Assembly (NCBI RefSeq): GCF_002877365.1
Contig: NZ_MCWZ01000278.1
Location: 1 to 48,569 of the forward strand
Direction: 5' to 3'
DNA length: 48,569 nt
Origin: Vibrio sp. 10N.261.55.A7
GTDB lineage: Bacteria > Pseudomonadota > Gammaproteobacteria > Enterobacterales > Vibrionaceae
Under the pieces are notes generated by a model. It searched no databases, was not told where the DNA came from, and saw only the letters and a program-made list of their open reading frames with translations. The translations under genes and the position numbers were made by a program. Numbering within the stretch: position 1 is the first letter of the stretch; each line of letters starts with the position of its first letter. This document shows positions 16,486 through 24,378 of the stretch, one piece after another.

Positions 16486-19094
16486 TACCCAACCACTACA
16501 ACCCTGTCATAAAACGCTATGGATACACGCAACCAATCAATGAAGACGTTGCGTGTATTGCCCATGGCTACCAACCCAAAACGCAAGAACCAGAAAACCT
16601 CAATTTTCTAGAACGCGACCTCTACGATGCCAACGCTATCAATCACGAATGGCGCAAACAATACTTTGCCAATCTGCCAACTTACCTGGGCAAATACTTC
16701 TCAAAGCGTTACATCGATATTGGTGAAAAGCAGGGCTACGCCAAAGCCAACCGTTACTTGAGCCAACGAATGCAGCCTGCCGTTGAACGTGTTCGTAAGG
16801 TTCTCACCAAATACAAACATTTACCAACCTCTCAGAAAGTGGCCTTGCTGTCTAAAGAGCATGAAAGTGACGACGATGGTTTTCACCCCGTGTTCTTTAA
16901 AGAGGAAGGCAACCCAGAAGACTTCAAAAGAAAACAGCTCAAGTTCGACTTTGACCAAGTCGACAAAGACAGAACGCCAGTAGCCAATCGCTTATTGGCC
17001 GAGCTCGAACAAGACGAAATCAAAGAAATGGCAAGCCGCATTGCTGAAATCGTCAATCAATACTGGATGAACGTTGTCGCGCCTAAATACCCAGCAACTA
17101 CTGAAGACGAAACCGATGAAAGTATGGTGCTCACCTATGAAGAGATCGCCAATTTCGTCACCGTTACCTTTGGCATGAATGCCCCCCGTAAATACAAGAA
17201 ACAAACCCCGTTGTCAGCCGCGAATGACTTATCAAGAATGATCTGTGAAAAGTGGTGGTTAGGTCGGTTGGCGAGTCATCGAAAAGTCATGCGTGAACAT
17301 CTGGCCATTGCTATAGGCCAAGTCAGCTCTAAAGCATCACCTTATGCGAGTTGGGACTGCATTCGAGAGCACAAAGCGCAGCAAAAACGTAACTGGGATG
17401 CGATTCAGAGAATGTTACTGACGGATGAGGAAACGGGTGAAGAGGTACAGCTTGATGACATGGTGCTAAAAAGCGTGTCGAACCCAGCTATTCGTCGACA
17501 TGAATTGATGGTTCGTTGCCGAGGTTGTGAAGACATTGGTAATGAGCTGGGTTTACAAGGATTGTTTCTAACTTTAACCACTCCGGCCAAATATCATAAC
17601 AGTTATAAAAAGGGTGGTTTCATCAATCATTGGAATGGGGCTAGCCCAAAACAAGCGCAAGCCTACTTAAACGATGTATGGACACGTATTCGCTCCAAGC
17701 TAGGCCGTGACGGTCTTCGTTGGTTTGGTGTTCGCGTAGCCGAGCCTCATCACGATGGTACTCCACATTGGCACTTGCTGATTTGGGTGAAACCAGAAGA
17801 CGTTAGCGGCGTTCGTGAAACCTTCATTTCTTATGCTACTGAAGAAGACAGAAGTGAACTCCATCCCCAGTTTTTAAAAGAGCAGCAAAAGCCTTTTAGA
17901 AAAGCGCCGTACGTGGGGCCTTTAGATTACAGCGCCCGTTGTGACTTTGGTTCAATAGATAAAGAAAAAGGAACGGCCACAGGTTATATCGCAAAATACA
18001 TATCAAAGAATATTGATGGCTACGCAATGGACGGTGAAGTGTCGGATGAAACGGGCAAGCCCGTGAGCGAGATGGCCAAGAATGTGAGTGCGTGGAAGTC
18101 TCGGTGGGCGATTCGCCAGTTTCAATTCTTCGGTGGTGCGCCAGTTACTACTTATCGCGAACTAAGGCGGTTTGCTAGTCAAAACAAAAAAGCCTTCATG
18201 GAATACGTGTTCATGCAATCGCGAAATGAACTCATGTGCCTATACGATTTGATTCACTGCCAACTCATGGGCCCACTGAAACCTGCCAAAATTCTCACCA
18301 ATTTAGAGTTAATGGAAGTGATTGGTGATAACTATGAATCTCGCTTCAAAAGTGCCAATGCAAGCATTACCAACACCTTAAAAGCCGCCGACCATGGTGA
18401 TTGGCATGGCTACATTATGGGGCAGGGTGGGCCGTTCGTTGCGCGTGATGATTTGCTAATTACTAACAGCTATGAAGAGCTGCCTTTTGCCTCTCCGCAT
18501 GGTGAAACCGTTCGTAAGCTAGAGGGTTTTGATGCCTCTGGTGTACTCGTTAAAACTCGAACCAAAAAGTGGACGATTGGCAAACAAAAGCCAGCTGAAC
18601 CCAAGACAGAGAAACAAGTCACTTACGAGTTCGACAAGCCAACGCCTTGCCCTTCCACATGGAAATTCAAGAAGAGAGTGATCAGCTTTGTATCGAAAAC
18701 GGAAGCTGAAGGGGGCGCTCTTGATCTTCATGGCATCTCTGATGCCTCTCGGAGTTCTGTCAATAACTGTACGCGGCCAAAAATACCGCATCAGGAACGG
18801 GAGTTAAGCCCTCTCATTGAAAATGAGATAAGTCGGTTAATTGATGAATATGAATTAGACGATAGCTTTAGAAATGATCTGTTCAAAGGGCACTGGATTT
18901 CACTATCTAAAGAGAAAAGCATCAAGCTGCGGCAAGGTGAAACCGAAAGAACGCCCGACAACCTCGTTTATCACACCAAACATGAACCCGATTTGAGCTG
19001 GTTGGGCGAAGCCGTGCCTATTCCAATGGTGGGGAGTCATTATCAAGCGATTAAGATAGAGGAGTACCAGCAGCCGGATTTATGGTTGTTTTGA
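16482..19094 (+). CDS. A: Rolling-circle replication initiator (gpA type)
   Basis: About 870 residues, the P2 gpA/HP1 Rep class: a strand-specific nickase that starts rolling-circle replication. HUH motifs are in order: motif 1 LFLTLT near residue 361, the HUH metal site PHWHLLIW near 427-434, and the paired catalytic tyrosines Y-I-A-K-Y near 501 and 505. The Tyr-x3-Tyr spacing is that of P2 gpA. No start ATG is near. I favour the TTG at 16482, overlapping the previous stop as TTGA with AGGGA about ten bases upstream; TTG at 16452 is the alternative. In P2 the origin lies inside this gene. Confidence 0.92.
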   Translation: MIPNHYNPVIKRYGYTQPINEDVACIAHGYQPKTQEPENLNFLERDLYDANAINHEWRKQYFANLPTYLGKYFSKRYIDIGEKQGYAKANRYLSQRMQPAVERVRKVLTKYKHLPTSQKVALLSKEHESDDDGFHPVFFKEEGNPEDFKRKQLKFDFDQVDKDRTPVANRLLAELEQDEIKEMASRIAEIVNQYWMNVVAPKYPATTEDETDESMVLTYEEIANFVTVTFGMNAPRKYKKQTPLSAANDLSRMICEKWWLGRLASHRKVMREHLAIAIGQVSSKASPYASWDCIREHKAQQKRNWDAIQRMLLTDEETGEEVQLDDMVLKSVSNPAIRRHELMVRCRGCEDIGNELGLQGLFLTLTTPAKYHNSYKKGGFINHWNGASPKQAQAYLNDVWTRIRSKLGRDGLRWFGVRVAEPHHDGTPHWHLLIWVKPEDVSGVRETFISYATEEDRSELHPQFLKEQQKPFRKAPYVGPLDYSARCDFGSIDKEKGTATGYIAKYISKNIDGYAMDGEVSDETGKPVSEMAKNVSAWKSRWAIRQFQFFGGAPVTTYRELRRFASQNKKAFMEYVFMQSRNELMCLYDLIHCQLMGPLKPAKILTNLELMEVIGDNYESRFKSANASITNTLKAADHGDWHGYIMGQGGPFVARDDLLITNSYEELPFASPHGETVRKLEGFDASGVLVKTRTKKWTIGKQKPAEPKTEKQVTYEFDKPTPCPSTWKFKKRVISFVSKTEAEGGALDLHGISDASRSSVNNCTRPKIPHQERELSPLIENEISRLIDEYELDDSFRNDLFKGHWISLSKEKSIKLRQGETERTPDNLVYHTKHEPDLSWLGEAVPIPMVGSHYQAIKIEEYQQPDLWLF

Positions 19095-19153
19095 TCAAGC
19101 GAAAAGCTGTATTTTCTATGGTATTACCCCTGATGGAAAAGTAAAAAACAATC

Positions 19154-19543
19154 TTATGTTGTCAAAGAATCACAGCGAGATTTCAATTTTTTAGCTGCAT
19201 TAAGAGATTCAATTGCATGAGCTTCAGTTACTGTGTCTAGAAGTTGATAGTCAGCTAATGCTCGTTTTGATTTGTATTGGGCCAATATATAGGATAGTGA
19301 TTTAAGGGTGTTCGCGTCATGTGTTTCTGATGTTTTTACATCATGTGAGGCTAGGTAACTAATCAATGAAGCATGCACTCCTTGACCGTTGTATTGAGGA
19401 GGCTTGTTTTCCAAAATATCTAATACGGAGTGATACATTGCATAGTAGCTTTTACTTACAGCCGTTCTATAAGCAACTTCTGAAGAACTATCGTTTAATA
19501 TTTTGTCTGCATGATCTACTAATTCTTGAGGAGTAATTGGCAT
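19154..19543 (-). CDS. HEPN-like protein
   Basis: A 129-residue all-helical protein. The pattern AYRTAVSKSYYAMYHSVL (about residues 25-42), a later GVHASLISYL and the KSKRALADYQL segment resemble the UPF0332/HEPN fold. The catalytic R-x4-6-H of HEPN ribonucleases is not obvious, so it may be a binding partner rather than a nuclease. The start at 19543 lies one base past the stop of the upstream TPR-like gene with GGAGG nearby, so the two are tightly coupled. A longer TTG start at 19564 is possible. HEPN proteins are common in toxin-antitoxin and defence pairs. Confidence 0.65.
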   Translation of the reverse strand: MPITPQELVDHADKILNDSSSEVAYRTAVSKSYYAMYHSVLDILENKPPQYNGQGVHASLISYLASHDVKTSETHDANTLKSLSYILAQYKSKRALADYQLLDTVTEAHAIESLNAAKKLKSRCDSLTT

Positions 19544-19544
19544 A

Positions 19545-20351
19545 TCAAACGGGTCCTCCGTCAACTAAAATTTTGTTTTGATCGCAGATATCAAAACGAG
19601 CTACCATGCCATTAGATATTTGATCATGCTCTATTAGCTTTTCGGTTAATGCCCAGTTTAAATCAAAAATAACTTCAGGTTCGCCGGTTACCTCGAAGAC
19701 AACATCTAAATGCTCTGACTCTGGTACTATTGTTAGATAAGAGTTACGGGAAACTGTTTTACCCAAACCTTCCATATCTTCTAATACTTCAGCAGCTAAC
19801 AGAGAAACTAATTTTAAGTTATCTTCAGTTACATTAAAAACTTCAGAAGCGATGTTCAAATACTGCTGTTTAATAGTTAAATTGGAACGAATCATCAAGA
19901 TATCCTTATCATCAGGATCCACGCCTTTTTCTTCAAGTACTGAAATAGCCCTACTAGAAAGGTTAAAATCATTGAAAAAATGGCTAGCGCAAATAACGTT
20001 CTCTATAATCAAGGGTGAGCAATAGTTTAAATCCATGCTGCTAATTAGATCATAGACAGATTTACTTGCTCCTACGTAGCTCAAAGCCCAAATGATGTTG
20101 CCATAAACAGCCTGCTCATTATCATAATTAAGTCGCAAAGCTTCATGAGCATGTAATAAGGTGCTTTTTTGCTGACGTAACGACGTATACAAAAGAGTTA
20201 GGACTAAGTGCGTTTCGCACTGATTGGCTAACTGCTCTGCTTCTCTTTTGTAATAGGCAATTTCAAACTCACTTAGGGTTGTTTCAGAAGAAATTGCTTC
20301 CATCAACGACTCTAGTAATTCGTTTGTTTTAGGTAATGCCGCGATCTGCAA
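19545..20351 (-). CDS. TPR-like helical-repeat protein, partner of the HEPN-like gene
   Basis: A 268-residue protein. Residues 30-190 are helical pairs resembling tetratricopeptide repeats (for example LVLTLLYTSLRQQKSTLLHA and the following ALRLNYDNEQAVYG). The C-terminal 60 residues are strand-rich and end in VDGGPV. No family name comes to mind. The start is a TTG with AAGGA about eight bases upstream. The pair sits just downstream of the replication gene on the opposite strand, a known cargo spot in P2-like phages (tin/fun region), and has its own AT-rich leader. Defence or toxin-antitoxin function is inferred from context only. Confidence 0.65.
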   Translation of the reverse strand: MQIAALPKTNELLESLMEAISSETTLSEFEIAYYKREAEQLANQCETHLVLTLLYTSLRQQKSTLLHAHEALRLNYDNEQAVYGNIIWALSYVGASKSVYDLISSMDLNYCSPLIIENVICASHFFNDFNLSSRAISVLEEKGVDPDDKDILMIRSNLTIKQQYLNIASEVFNVTEDNLKLVSLLAAEVLEDMEGLGKTVSRNSYLTIVPESEHLDVVFEVTGEPEVIFDLNWALTEKLIEHDQISNGMVARFDICDQNKILVDGGPV

Positions 20352-20368
20352 TGTAAATCCTTGTGTGT

Positions 20369-20383
20369 CCTAGTAAATCTAGG
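20369..20383. promoter_or_regulatory. Dyad upstream of the TPR/HEPN pair
   Basis: CCTAG-taaat-CTAGG is a perfect 5-bp inverted repeat just upstream of the leftward pair, inside an AT-rich stretch (about 20385-20460). It could be an operator for autoregulation. Confidence 0.35.
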
Positions 20384-20559
20384 CTATCTAAAGAGCTCAA
20401 CTACAATATGAGCGTGATAAGGGACCAAATATTAAATATAATATATACGATATTTAAGGTCGCTGACTATACAGTAAATGTCAAGAGTGGACAATTTATG
20501 TTGTGTCAAATATGCACACATATCCACACTTATCAGCTTTCATCAGCTTCCCTCGTCTA

Positions 20560-20589
20560 TTGACTATTATAGATCACATCCGCTAACCT
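20560..20589 (+). promoter_or_regulatory. Possible promoter of the c4 region
   Basis: TTGACT, an 18-base spacer and TAACCT. The -35 is good and the -10 weak. It would start RNA close to the first c4 target element. Confidence 0.3.
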
Positions 20590-20618
20590 ATCTGTGCACT
20601 GGCAAAATCCAGTGTCGG

Positions 20619-20645
20619 GATTGAGACCCCGCTTTATTTCCAAGG
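20619..20645 (+). promoter_or_regulatory. First c4 target element (a1/b1-like)
   Basis: It holds GATTGAGACC (20619-20628) and TTCCAAGG (20638-20645). The same two words recur in the same order at 20823 and 20858, around the antirepressor ribosome site. Both can pair with the antisense element between them. Confidence 0.6.
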
Positions 20646-20656
20646 CACATATAGTG

Positions 20657-20678
20657 CCAGCGTTTTGCTGGTTTTTTT
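20657..20678 (+). terminator. Terminator between the first c4 target and c4
   Basis: CCAGC-gtttt-GCTGG is followed by T7. It would end an RNA of about 90 bases that carries the first target element. Confidence 0.75.
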
Positions 20679-20742
20679 ATGTGTATGGCTTAGCCACATC
20701 TAAACATAGTCGTTTCGTATAGAAACCGTACTATCAGTATTA

Positions 20743-20805
20743 TGGTGGGCTGGGCAAGGCAGCTTCGGCTGGCCGTATCCTTGGAAGCGGTAGTCTCAAC
20801 CTTGT
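20743..20805 (+). ncRNA. c4-type antisense RNA
   Basis: The segment contains TCCTTGGAA (20778-20786) and GTCTCAA (20793-20799). In antiparallel order these pair with TTCCAAGGA (20858-20866), which covers the Shine-Dalgarno of the antirepressor gene, and with TTGAGAC (20825-20831). A TTCG-capped stem (GGCAGC with GCTGGCC) precedes, enclosed by CAAGG/CCTTG. Phage P1/P7 c4 RNA blocks translation of the antirepressor ant by just such a two-part pairing. The exact ends are not known. Confidence 0.7.
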
Positions 20806-20822
20806 TCAGTTCACCACCCAAA

Positions 20823-20866
20823 GATTGAGACCTTTTCGTGGTGATTTAGATGAATCATTCCAAGGA
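20823..20866 (+). promoter_or_regulatory. Second c4 target (a2/b2-like) over the antirepressor ribosome site
   Basis: GATTGAGACC lies in the loop of a 7-bp hairpin (TCACCAC 20811-20817 with GTGGTGA 20838-20844), and TTCCAAGGAGG includes the ribosome site. Pairing with c4 would hide the AAGGAGG. Confidence 0.65.
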
Positions 20867-20873
20867 GGTCATG

Positions 20874-21518
20874 ATGACTTCAGCACTTACTTTCCAAAAT
20901 ACACATTTCGATGTTGTAGAACAAAACAACCAACTTTGGCTTACCGCCAGTGAAATCGCTAATGCGTTAGGTTACGCGAATTCCAATTCTATTAGCCGTG
21001 TATACGCACGAAATAAAGAAGAGTTCGCGAATGGAATGACTGAGGAGGTCAAGTTGACCCTCTCAGGAAACTACCAAAAAACAGTCAGAATATTTTCCCT
21101 ACGTGGCGCACACCTTATTGCTATGTTCAGCCGAACAGCAATAGCCAAGCAGTTCAGAAAGTGGGTACTCGATGTCCTCGATAATGAAACCCAGTCTGTC
21201 GTGACAGACTCACTTCCAACAATACCCCAGTGCATCTCTACAACGTCACCTTGGCCAACGCACTATCACTCCAATTGGAACCGTTCAACTTTCCCAATGT
21301 TTGGCACGTTCGCGCATTACCTCTCTTTCTCTATTCAACCTAAAGGCAATAAATACTGCGGAACGTTTTTGTTTGCCGATCGTAATCAACAAACTATCTA
21401 CCAAGCAAAGCAACTTGGGGATTTAGGGTATTTTGAGGCGAGGGATATAGAAGAGCTGTGGGAACAGGTGATCAAGTTCTGCGCTCGGTGTCATTCAAAG
21501 AGCGCATTCTTTGAATAG
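20874..21518 (+). CDS. BRO-N antirepressor
   Basis: About 214 residues. Residues 1-105 form a BRO-N domain: WLTASEIANALGYAN, a YARNKEEF segment, then the typical VRIFSLRGAHLIAMFSRT and AKQFRKWVLDVLD. The C-terminal part (about 125-214) is not recognised. Such proteins inactivate phage repressors; P1 Ant is the model for c4-controlled ones. I chose the ATG at 20874 because AAGGAGG sits five bases before it; the ATG at 20871 is too close and 20850 has no ribosome site. The upstream c4-type RNA should keep it silent in the lysogen. It converges with ogr. Confidence 0.8.
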   Translation: MTSALTFQNTHFDVVEQNNQLWLTASEIANALGYANSNSISRVYARNKEEFANGMTEEVKLTLSGNYQKTVRIFSLRGAHLIAMFSRTAIAKQFRKWVLDVLDNETQSVVTDSLPTIPQCISTTSPWPTHYHSNWNRSTFPMFGTFAHYLSFSIQPKGNKYCGTFLFADRNQQTIYQAKQLGDLGYFEARDIEELWEQVIKFCARCHSKSAFFE

Positions 21519-21524
21519 AAGAGC

Positions 21525-21776
21525 TTAAACCATAGAAAGTTGCTGCTGCAGTTCGGCCCGCTGTTCTGGCGGCAGCGCTTTCACCAAAGACAGCGCCATT
21601 TGAGAGGTGGTTTTTGCGCTTGGGCTAAGTGAGTGCGAAAAACTCACATTCACCACAAACGTATGGCCACATTCAGGGTCGGAACAAGAACAGTAACTAT
21701 CGGCATGGGAGGGGGAAAGGCGGTTTGTTTTTTGAATACGGGCTTTTGCCCCGCACTCGTTGCAAATTATACGCAT
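21525..21776 (-). CDS. ogr: Ogr/Delta-type late-gene activator
   Basis: An 83-residue zinc-finger protein. The four metal ligands are in C-x2-C (residues 5 and 8) and C-x4-C (SDPECGHTF preceded by a Cys), matching P2 Ogr, 186 B and P4 Delta. These proteins bind upstream of late promoters and recruit RNA polymerase. The second half is a longer tail than in P2 Ogr (72 residues). It is transcribed leftward and convergent with the antirepressor. It should drive the divergent late operons that start near 27230 and 27450. Confidence 0.85.
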   Translation of the reverse strand: MRIICNECGAKARIQKTNRLSPSHADSYCSCSDPECGHTFVVNVSFSHSLSPSAKTTSQMALSLVKALPPEQRAELQQQLSMV

Positions 21777-21823
21777 ATTTTAAACCTAGCTTTTTATATT
21801 TGACTGACCTCTTGAGAATACAA

Positions 21824-21857
21824 AAAAGCTGCATATTTGTACAGTATGCGGCTTTTT
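21824..21857. terminator. Bidirectional terminator
   Basis: AAAAGCTGCATA pairs with TATGCGGCTTTT around a 9-base loop; T runs on both strands. It separates ogr from the LexA-controlled gene and would stop readthrough from the leftward late operon. Confidence 0.75.
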
Positions 21858-21932
21858 ATCAAGTAATACCTACGTAACAACTTAGTGAGTTATCTCTCAA
21901 CCTTTAGCATGATAAAAAACACCTGTGGATCA

Positions 21933-21948
21933 CTGTATGAATATACAG
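21933..21948. promoter_or_regulatory. LexA (SOS) box
   Basis: CTGTATGAATATACAG is a perfect CTGT-N8-ACAG with an AT-alternating centre and a TA following, as in strong LexA sites. It lies 33 bases upstream of the 73-residue gene. Confidence 0.85.
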
Positions 21949-21981
21949 TATTCTTATGTGGTCATTTGGTTAGGAGGTGCT

Positions 21982-22203
21982 ATGTTGTTGAAAAATGGAA
22001 ATGAATTACAGCAAGCGTTAGGGATAATTATCGATGGAATGGCCCAGAGCGAAGCCACTGAAAGGCACAAAGCCATAGGTGTTAAGCTGATGAATTTAGC
22101 GATCGCAAACTACGAAGGTGAAATCAATACCTCACAGCGGCAAGCGATTCATTCCATCATCGAAATGGCCGCAGAAGCCGAACCCACCGCATTTAAGTGC
22201 TAA
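21982..22203 (+). CDS. Small LexA-controlled protein, possible SOS inducer
   Basis: A 73-residue helical protein (two to three helices: ELQQALGIIIDGMAQ, ATERHKAIGVKLMNLAIAN, then QRQAIHSIIEMAAE). No family is recognised. TAGGAGGTGCT gives a strong ribosome site for the ATG at 21982. The perfect LexA box just upstream means it should appear on DNA damage. In phage 186 the LexA-controlled Tum protein inactivates CI, and this gene may have that job, but there is no clear sequence likeness to Tum. Confidence 0.75.
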   Translation: MLLKNGNELQQALGIIIDGMAQSEATERHKAIGVKLMNLAIANYEGEINTSQRQAIHSIIEMAAEAEPTAFKC

Positions 22204-22207
22204 CAAA

Positions 22208-22233
22208 AAGCCAGCAACTTGCGTTACTGGCTT
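22208..22233 (-). terminator. Terminator after the acyltransferase operon
   Basis: AAGCCAG...CTGGCTT with one internal mismatch and a TTGC loop is followed on the minus strand by TTTTTGTT. It ends the leftward terminase-portal-acyltransferase transcript. The 120 bases from it to the acyltransferase stop hold nothing obvious. Confidence 0.65.
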
Positions 22234-22354
22234 ACTAAAAATTGTCAATGTATTTTAGGACGAGACAGGAATATAATATTCAATTTATCTAATATGTCTA
22301 GGTCGAGTATATTATCAAATTTCGTGTGAGGGTATTGAGTTATAAAATTAAGGC

Positions 22355-24160
22355 CTATGTTCCTGTTTCATATAAGGCTCGATCAAAGTGTTCTTTAGAT
22401 ATTCCGATAAGTTTTCGAATAAAGAACATATGATGGTGGTTCCAGTCGTCCATCATTCGATATCCATTAGATTCATACGGACATCTATCTTTATCAAAAC
22501 CGCAGACATATTCAATTAAGTTGAAGTATTCGCTCTTTTTCCAATCAAATTTGTCATAATAGATCTCTTCTTTATAAGATTTAGAATTTTCTGGGTATAT
22601 AGCTTGTTTTATGCAATTTTGAGGAATAACTATCGACATGTTTCTACAAGAAGCTCCAAATTCTAGTTGATAGTAGTTACCTAGAATTAACCACTTGGTA
22701 TCCCCAAACACTTTTGGAAGGTCAAATCGCCATTGATTGGAAGCATAGGAGAGTGGTTGAAATGAAGCAAGTACAATCAAATCATAGCTTTCTCTCATTT
22801 GATGGTCATTAAGAATCTTTTCCGAAAACTCACATTCTTTTTCATACTTTTTAAGAACGACGTTATTTTCAATTTTATTTTCACTCTCAATAATTGTCAT
22901 ATTACAACCAAGATAACTAAGTACATTGAATGCAATATTAGGATAAGATACTGCCAAAGCTGAAGCCCATCTTGTTGAGTGAGAGTCTCCAATTACTAAA
23001 ACCTTCTTCCTATCATCCTCTAGCCACTGTAATCTAGAAAAATCATCTACGCGATAAGTCATCTCTATTCCCATATCAAACTGTTGAGAATTGTAATCTA
23101 TAGTTAGATCTTTTTTTGCGCTATAAAAAGGCAAAGCAAGCAATGGCAATGAAATTAGAATAAGTTTTTTACGATTAATTGAAAGTTCTATAAAGAGGTA
23201 ACTTATTGTTGATGCAATTAGTGTTGTTGAAATGTATATGAAAAATTCCAAAAAAGGTGAACTTATGTATAGATAGCCTATCAGTTTAGCCACAGGCCAA
23301 TGCCAAAGGTAAAGTGAATAAGAAATTCTCCCTATATATTGTGAAAATAGGTTATTTGTAATATAGCTAGATTGTTGATTAGAAATAATTACTAGGTAAG
23401 TGCCTATAACAGGAAGTAAAGCAAGATACCCAGGCCAACTAGAATCACTAGATACAAATACAAATGATAAAGTGATTAGGCAAATTCCTAATACTTCAGT
23501 GATTCTTCTCTTGAGTTTGGAAATGCTCCAAGGGTAAATAAAAGCTACGCCTCCAGCCATCATTTCCCAAGCCCTTGTCGGTAAAAGGTAGTAAGAAGCA
23601 TCAGGCCAGTAAATCGTTGCTACAACACTAACGATAAACCCTAATATTGTACCGGCAATGATTGAACGCTTTAGATTTTTAATCGATAAAAAGCGTTTTA
23701 GAATGACTAAAATTAAAGGGAAGATGATATAAAATTGCCATTCGACGGACAATGACCATGTATGAAGAAATAATTTTTCACTTGAGGATACATCAAAGTA
23801 CCCTGCCTCTGACCAATATATGAAGTTAGAGAAAAACCCTAAACTACTGAGTGCATGTTTTACTAAAAGTTGGTATGAAATATCGAAAAATAGTACAGAT
23901 CCAACTAATAAAATAACTAAACATAGAAAGGCAAGAGGTGGTATTATTCTTTTGGATCGTGAACGGTAGAAATATAGTAAATTAAAGTCACCAGAATCAA
24001 ATCCTTTAAATATTATTCCTGTCATAAGGAAGCCAGAAATAACAAAAAAAACATCTACCCCTGAAAATCCCCCTGGTATCCATTCTGGGTCGAAATGGAA
24101 AAAAATCACAGCAATGACCGCTATCGCTCTCAATCCGTTGATGTCATGTCTATATATCAT
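22355..24160 (-). CDS. OafA-type O-acetyltransferase, cargo
   Basis: A 601-residue inner-membrane acyltransferase-3 protein with a C-terminal SGNH domain. The N-terminal part has the family signature HDINGLRAIAV with FFHFD, then about ten membrane helices to residue 350. The SGNH part shows block I VIGDSHSTRW near residue 389 and the Asp/His end motif DDWNHHH near 576. This class acetylates lipopolysaccharide O-antigen or other surface sugars, so lysogenic conversion that alters phage receptors is likely. It is clearly more AT-rich than the structural genes. A 218-base gap with its own promoter separates it from portal, so it can be expressed without the late activator. Confidence 0.9.
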   Translation of the reverse strand: MIYRHDINGLRAIAVIAVIFFHFDPEWIPGGFSGVDVFFVISGFLMTGIIFKGFDSGDFNLLYFYRSRSKRIIPPLAFLCLVILLVGSVLFFDISYQLLVKHALSSLGFFSNFIYWSEAGYFDVSSSEKLFLHTWSLSVEWQFYIIFPLILVILKRFLSIKNLKRSIIAGTILGFIVSVVATIYWPDASYYLLPTRAWEMMAGGVAFIYPWSISKLKRRITEVLGICLITLSFVFVSSDSSWPGYLALLPVIGTYLVIISNQQSSYITNNLFSQYIGRISYSLYLWHWPVAKLIGYLYISSPFLEFFIYISTTLIASTISYLFIELSINRKKLILISLPLLALPFYSAKKDLTIDYNSQQFDMGIEMTYRVDDFSRLQWLEDDRKKVLVIGDSHSTRWASALAVSYPNIAFNVLSYLGCNMTIIESENKIENNVVLKKYEKECEFSEKILNDHQMRESYDLIVLASFQPLSYASNQWRFDLPKVFGDTKWLILGNYYQLEFGASCRNMSIVIPQNCIKQAIYPENSKSYKEEIYYDKFDWKKSEYFNLIEYVCGFDKDRCPYESNGYRMMDDWNHHHMFFIRKLIGISKEHFDRALYETGT

Positions 24161-24191
24161 TTGTTACGTTAGTTTAGAAATAGTGGTTTGC

Positions 24192-24219
24192 ATTTTATAG
24201 ATTAGATTACAGATAGCAA
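24192..24219 (-). promoter_or_regulatory. Promoter of the acyltransferase gene
   Basis: Read on the minus strand: TTGCTA, a 16-base spacer and TAAAAT. It lies 32 bases upstream of the start codon and would allow expression from the lysogen. Confidence 0.45.
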
Positions 24220-24378
24220 TAGGTATTGAGGACGCATTAGAACACTACCTGAACAATATGACTACGAAAGGCATCCTACTAAGGTGTGTATTAGTTTGTC
24301 TAACACAGAGCTCACTATAGCGATGGGAAGGTAAATATATGATGCTAAAAAAGTGTATATTGTTCTTGCTCAGACTGT

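Noticed and set aside
20363..20563. 66-codon frame in the leader of the TPR/HEPN pair
   Set aside because: AT-rich, no ribosome site, and overlaps regulatory dyads.
21629..21877. 82-codon frame opposite ogr
   Set aside because: It is the shadow of the zinc-finger gene and runs through a terminator.
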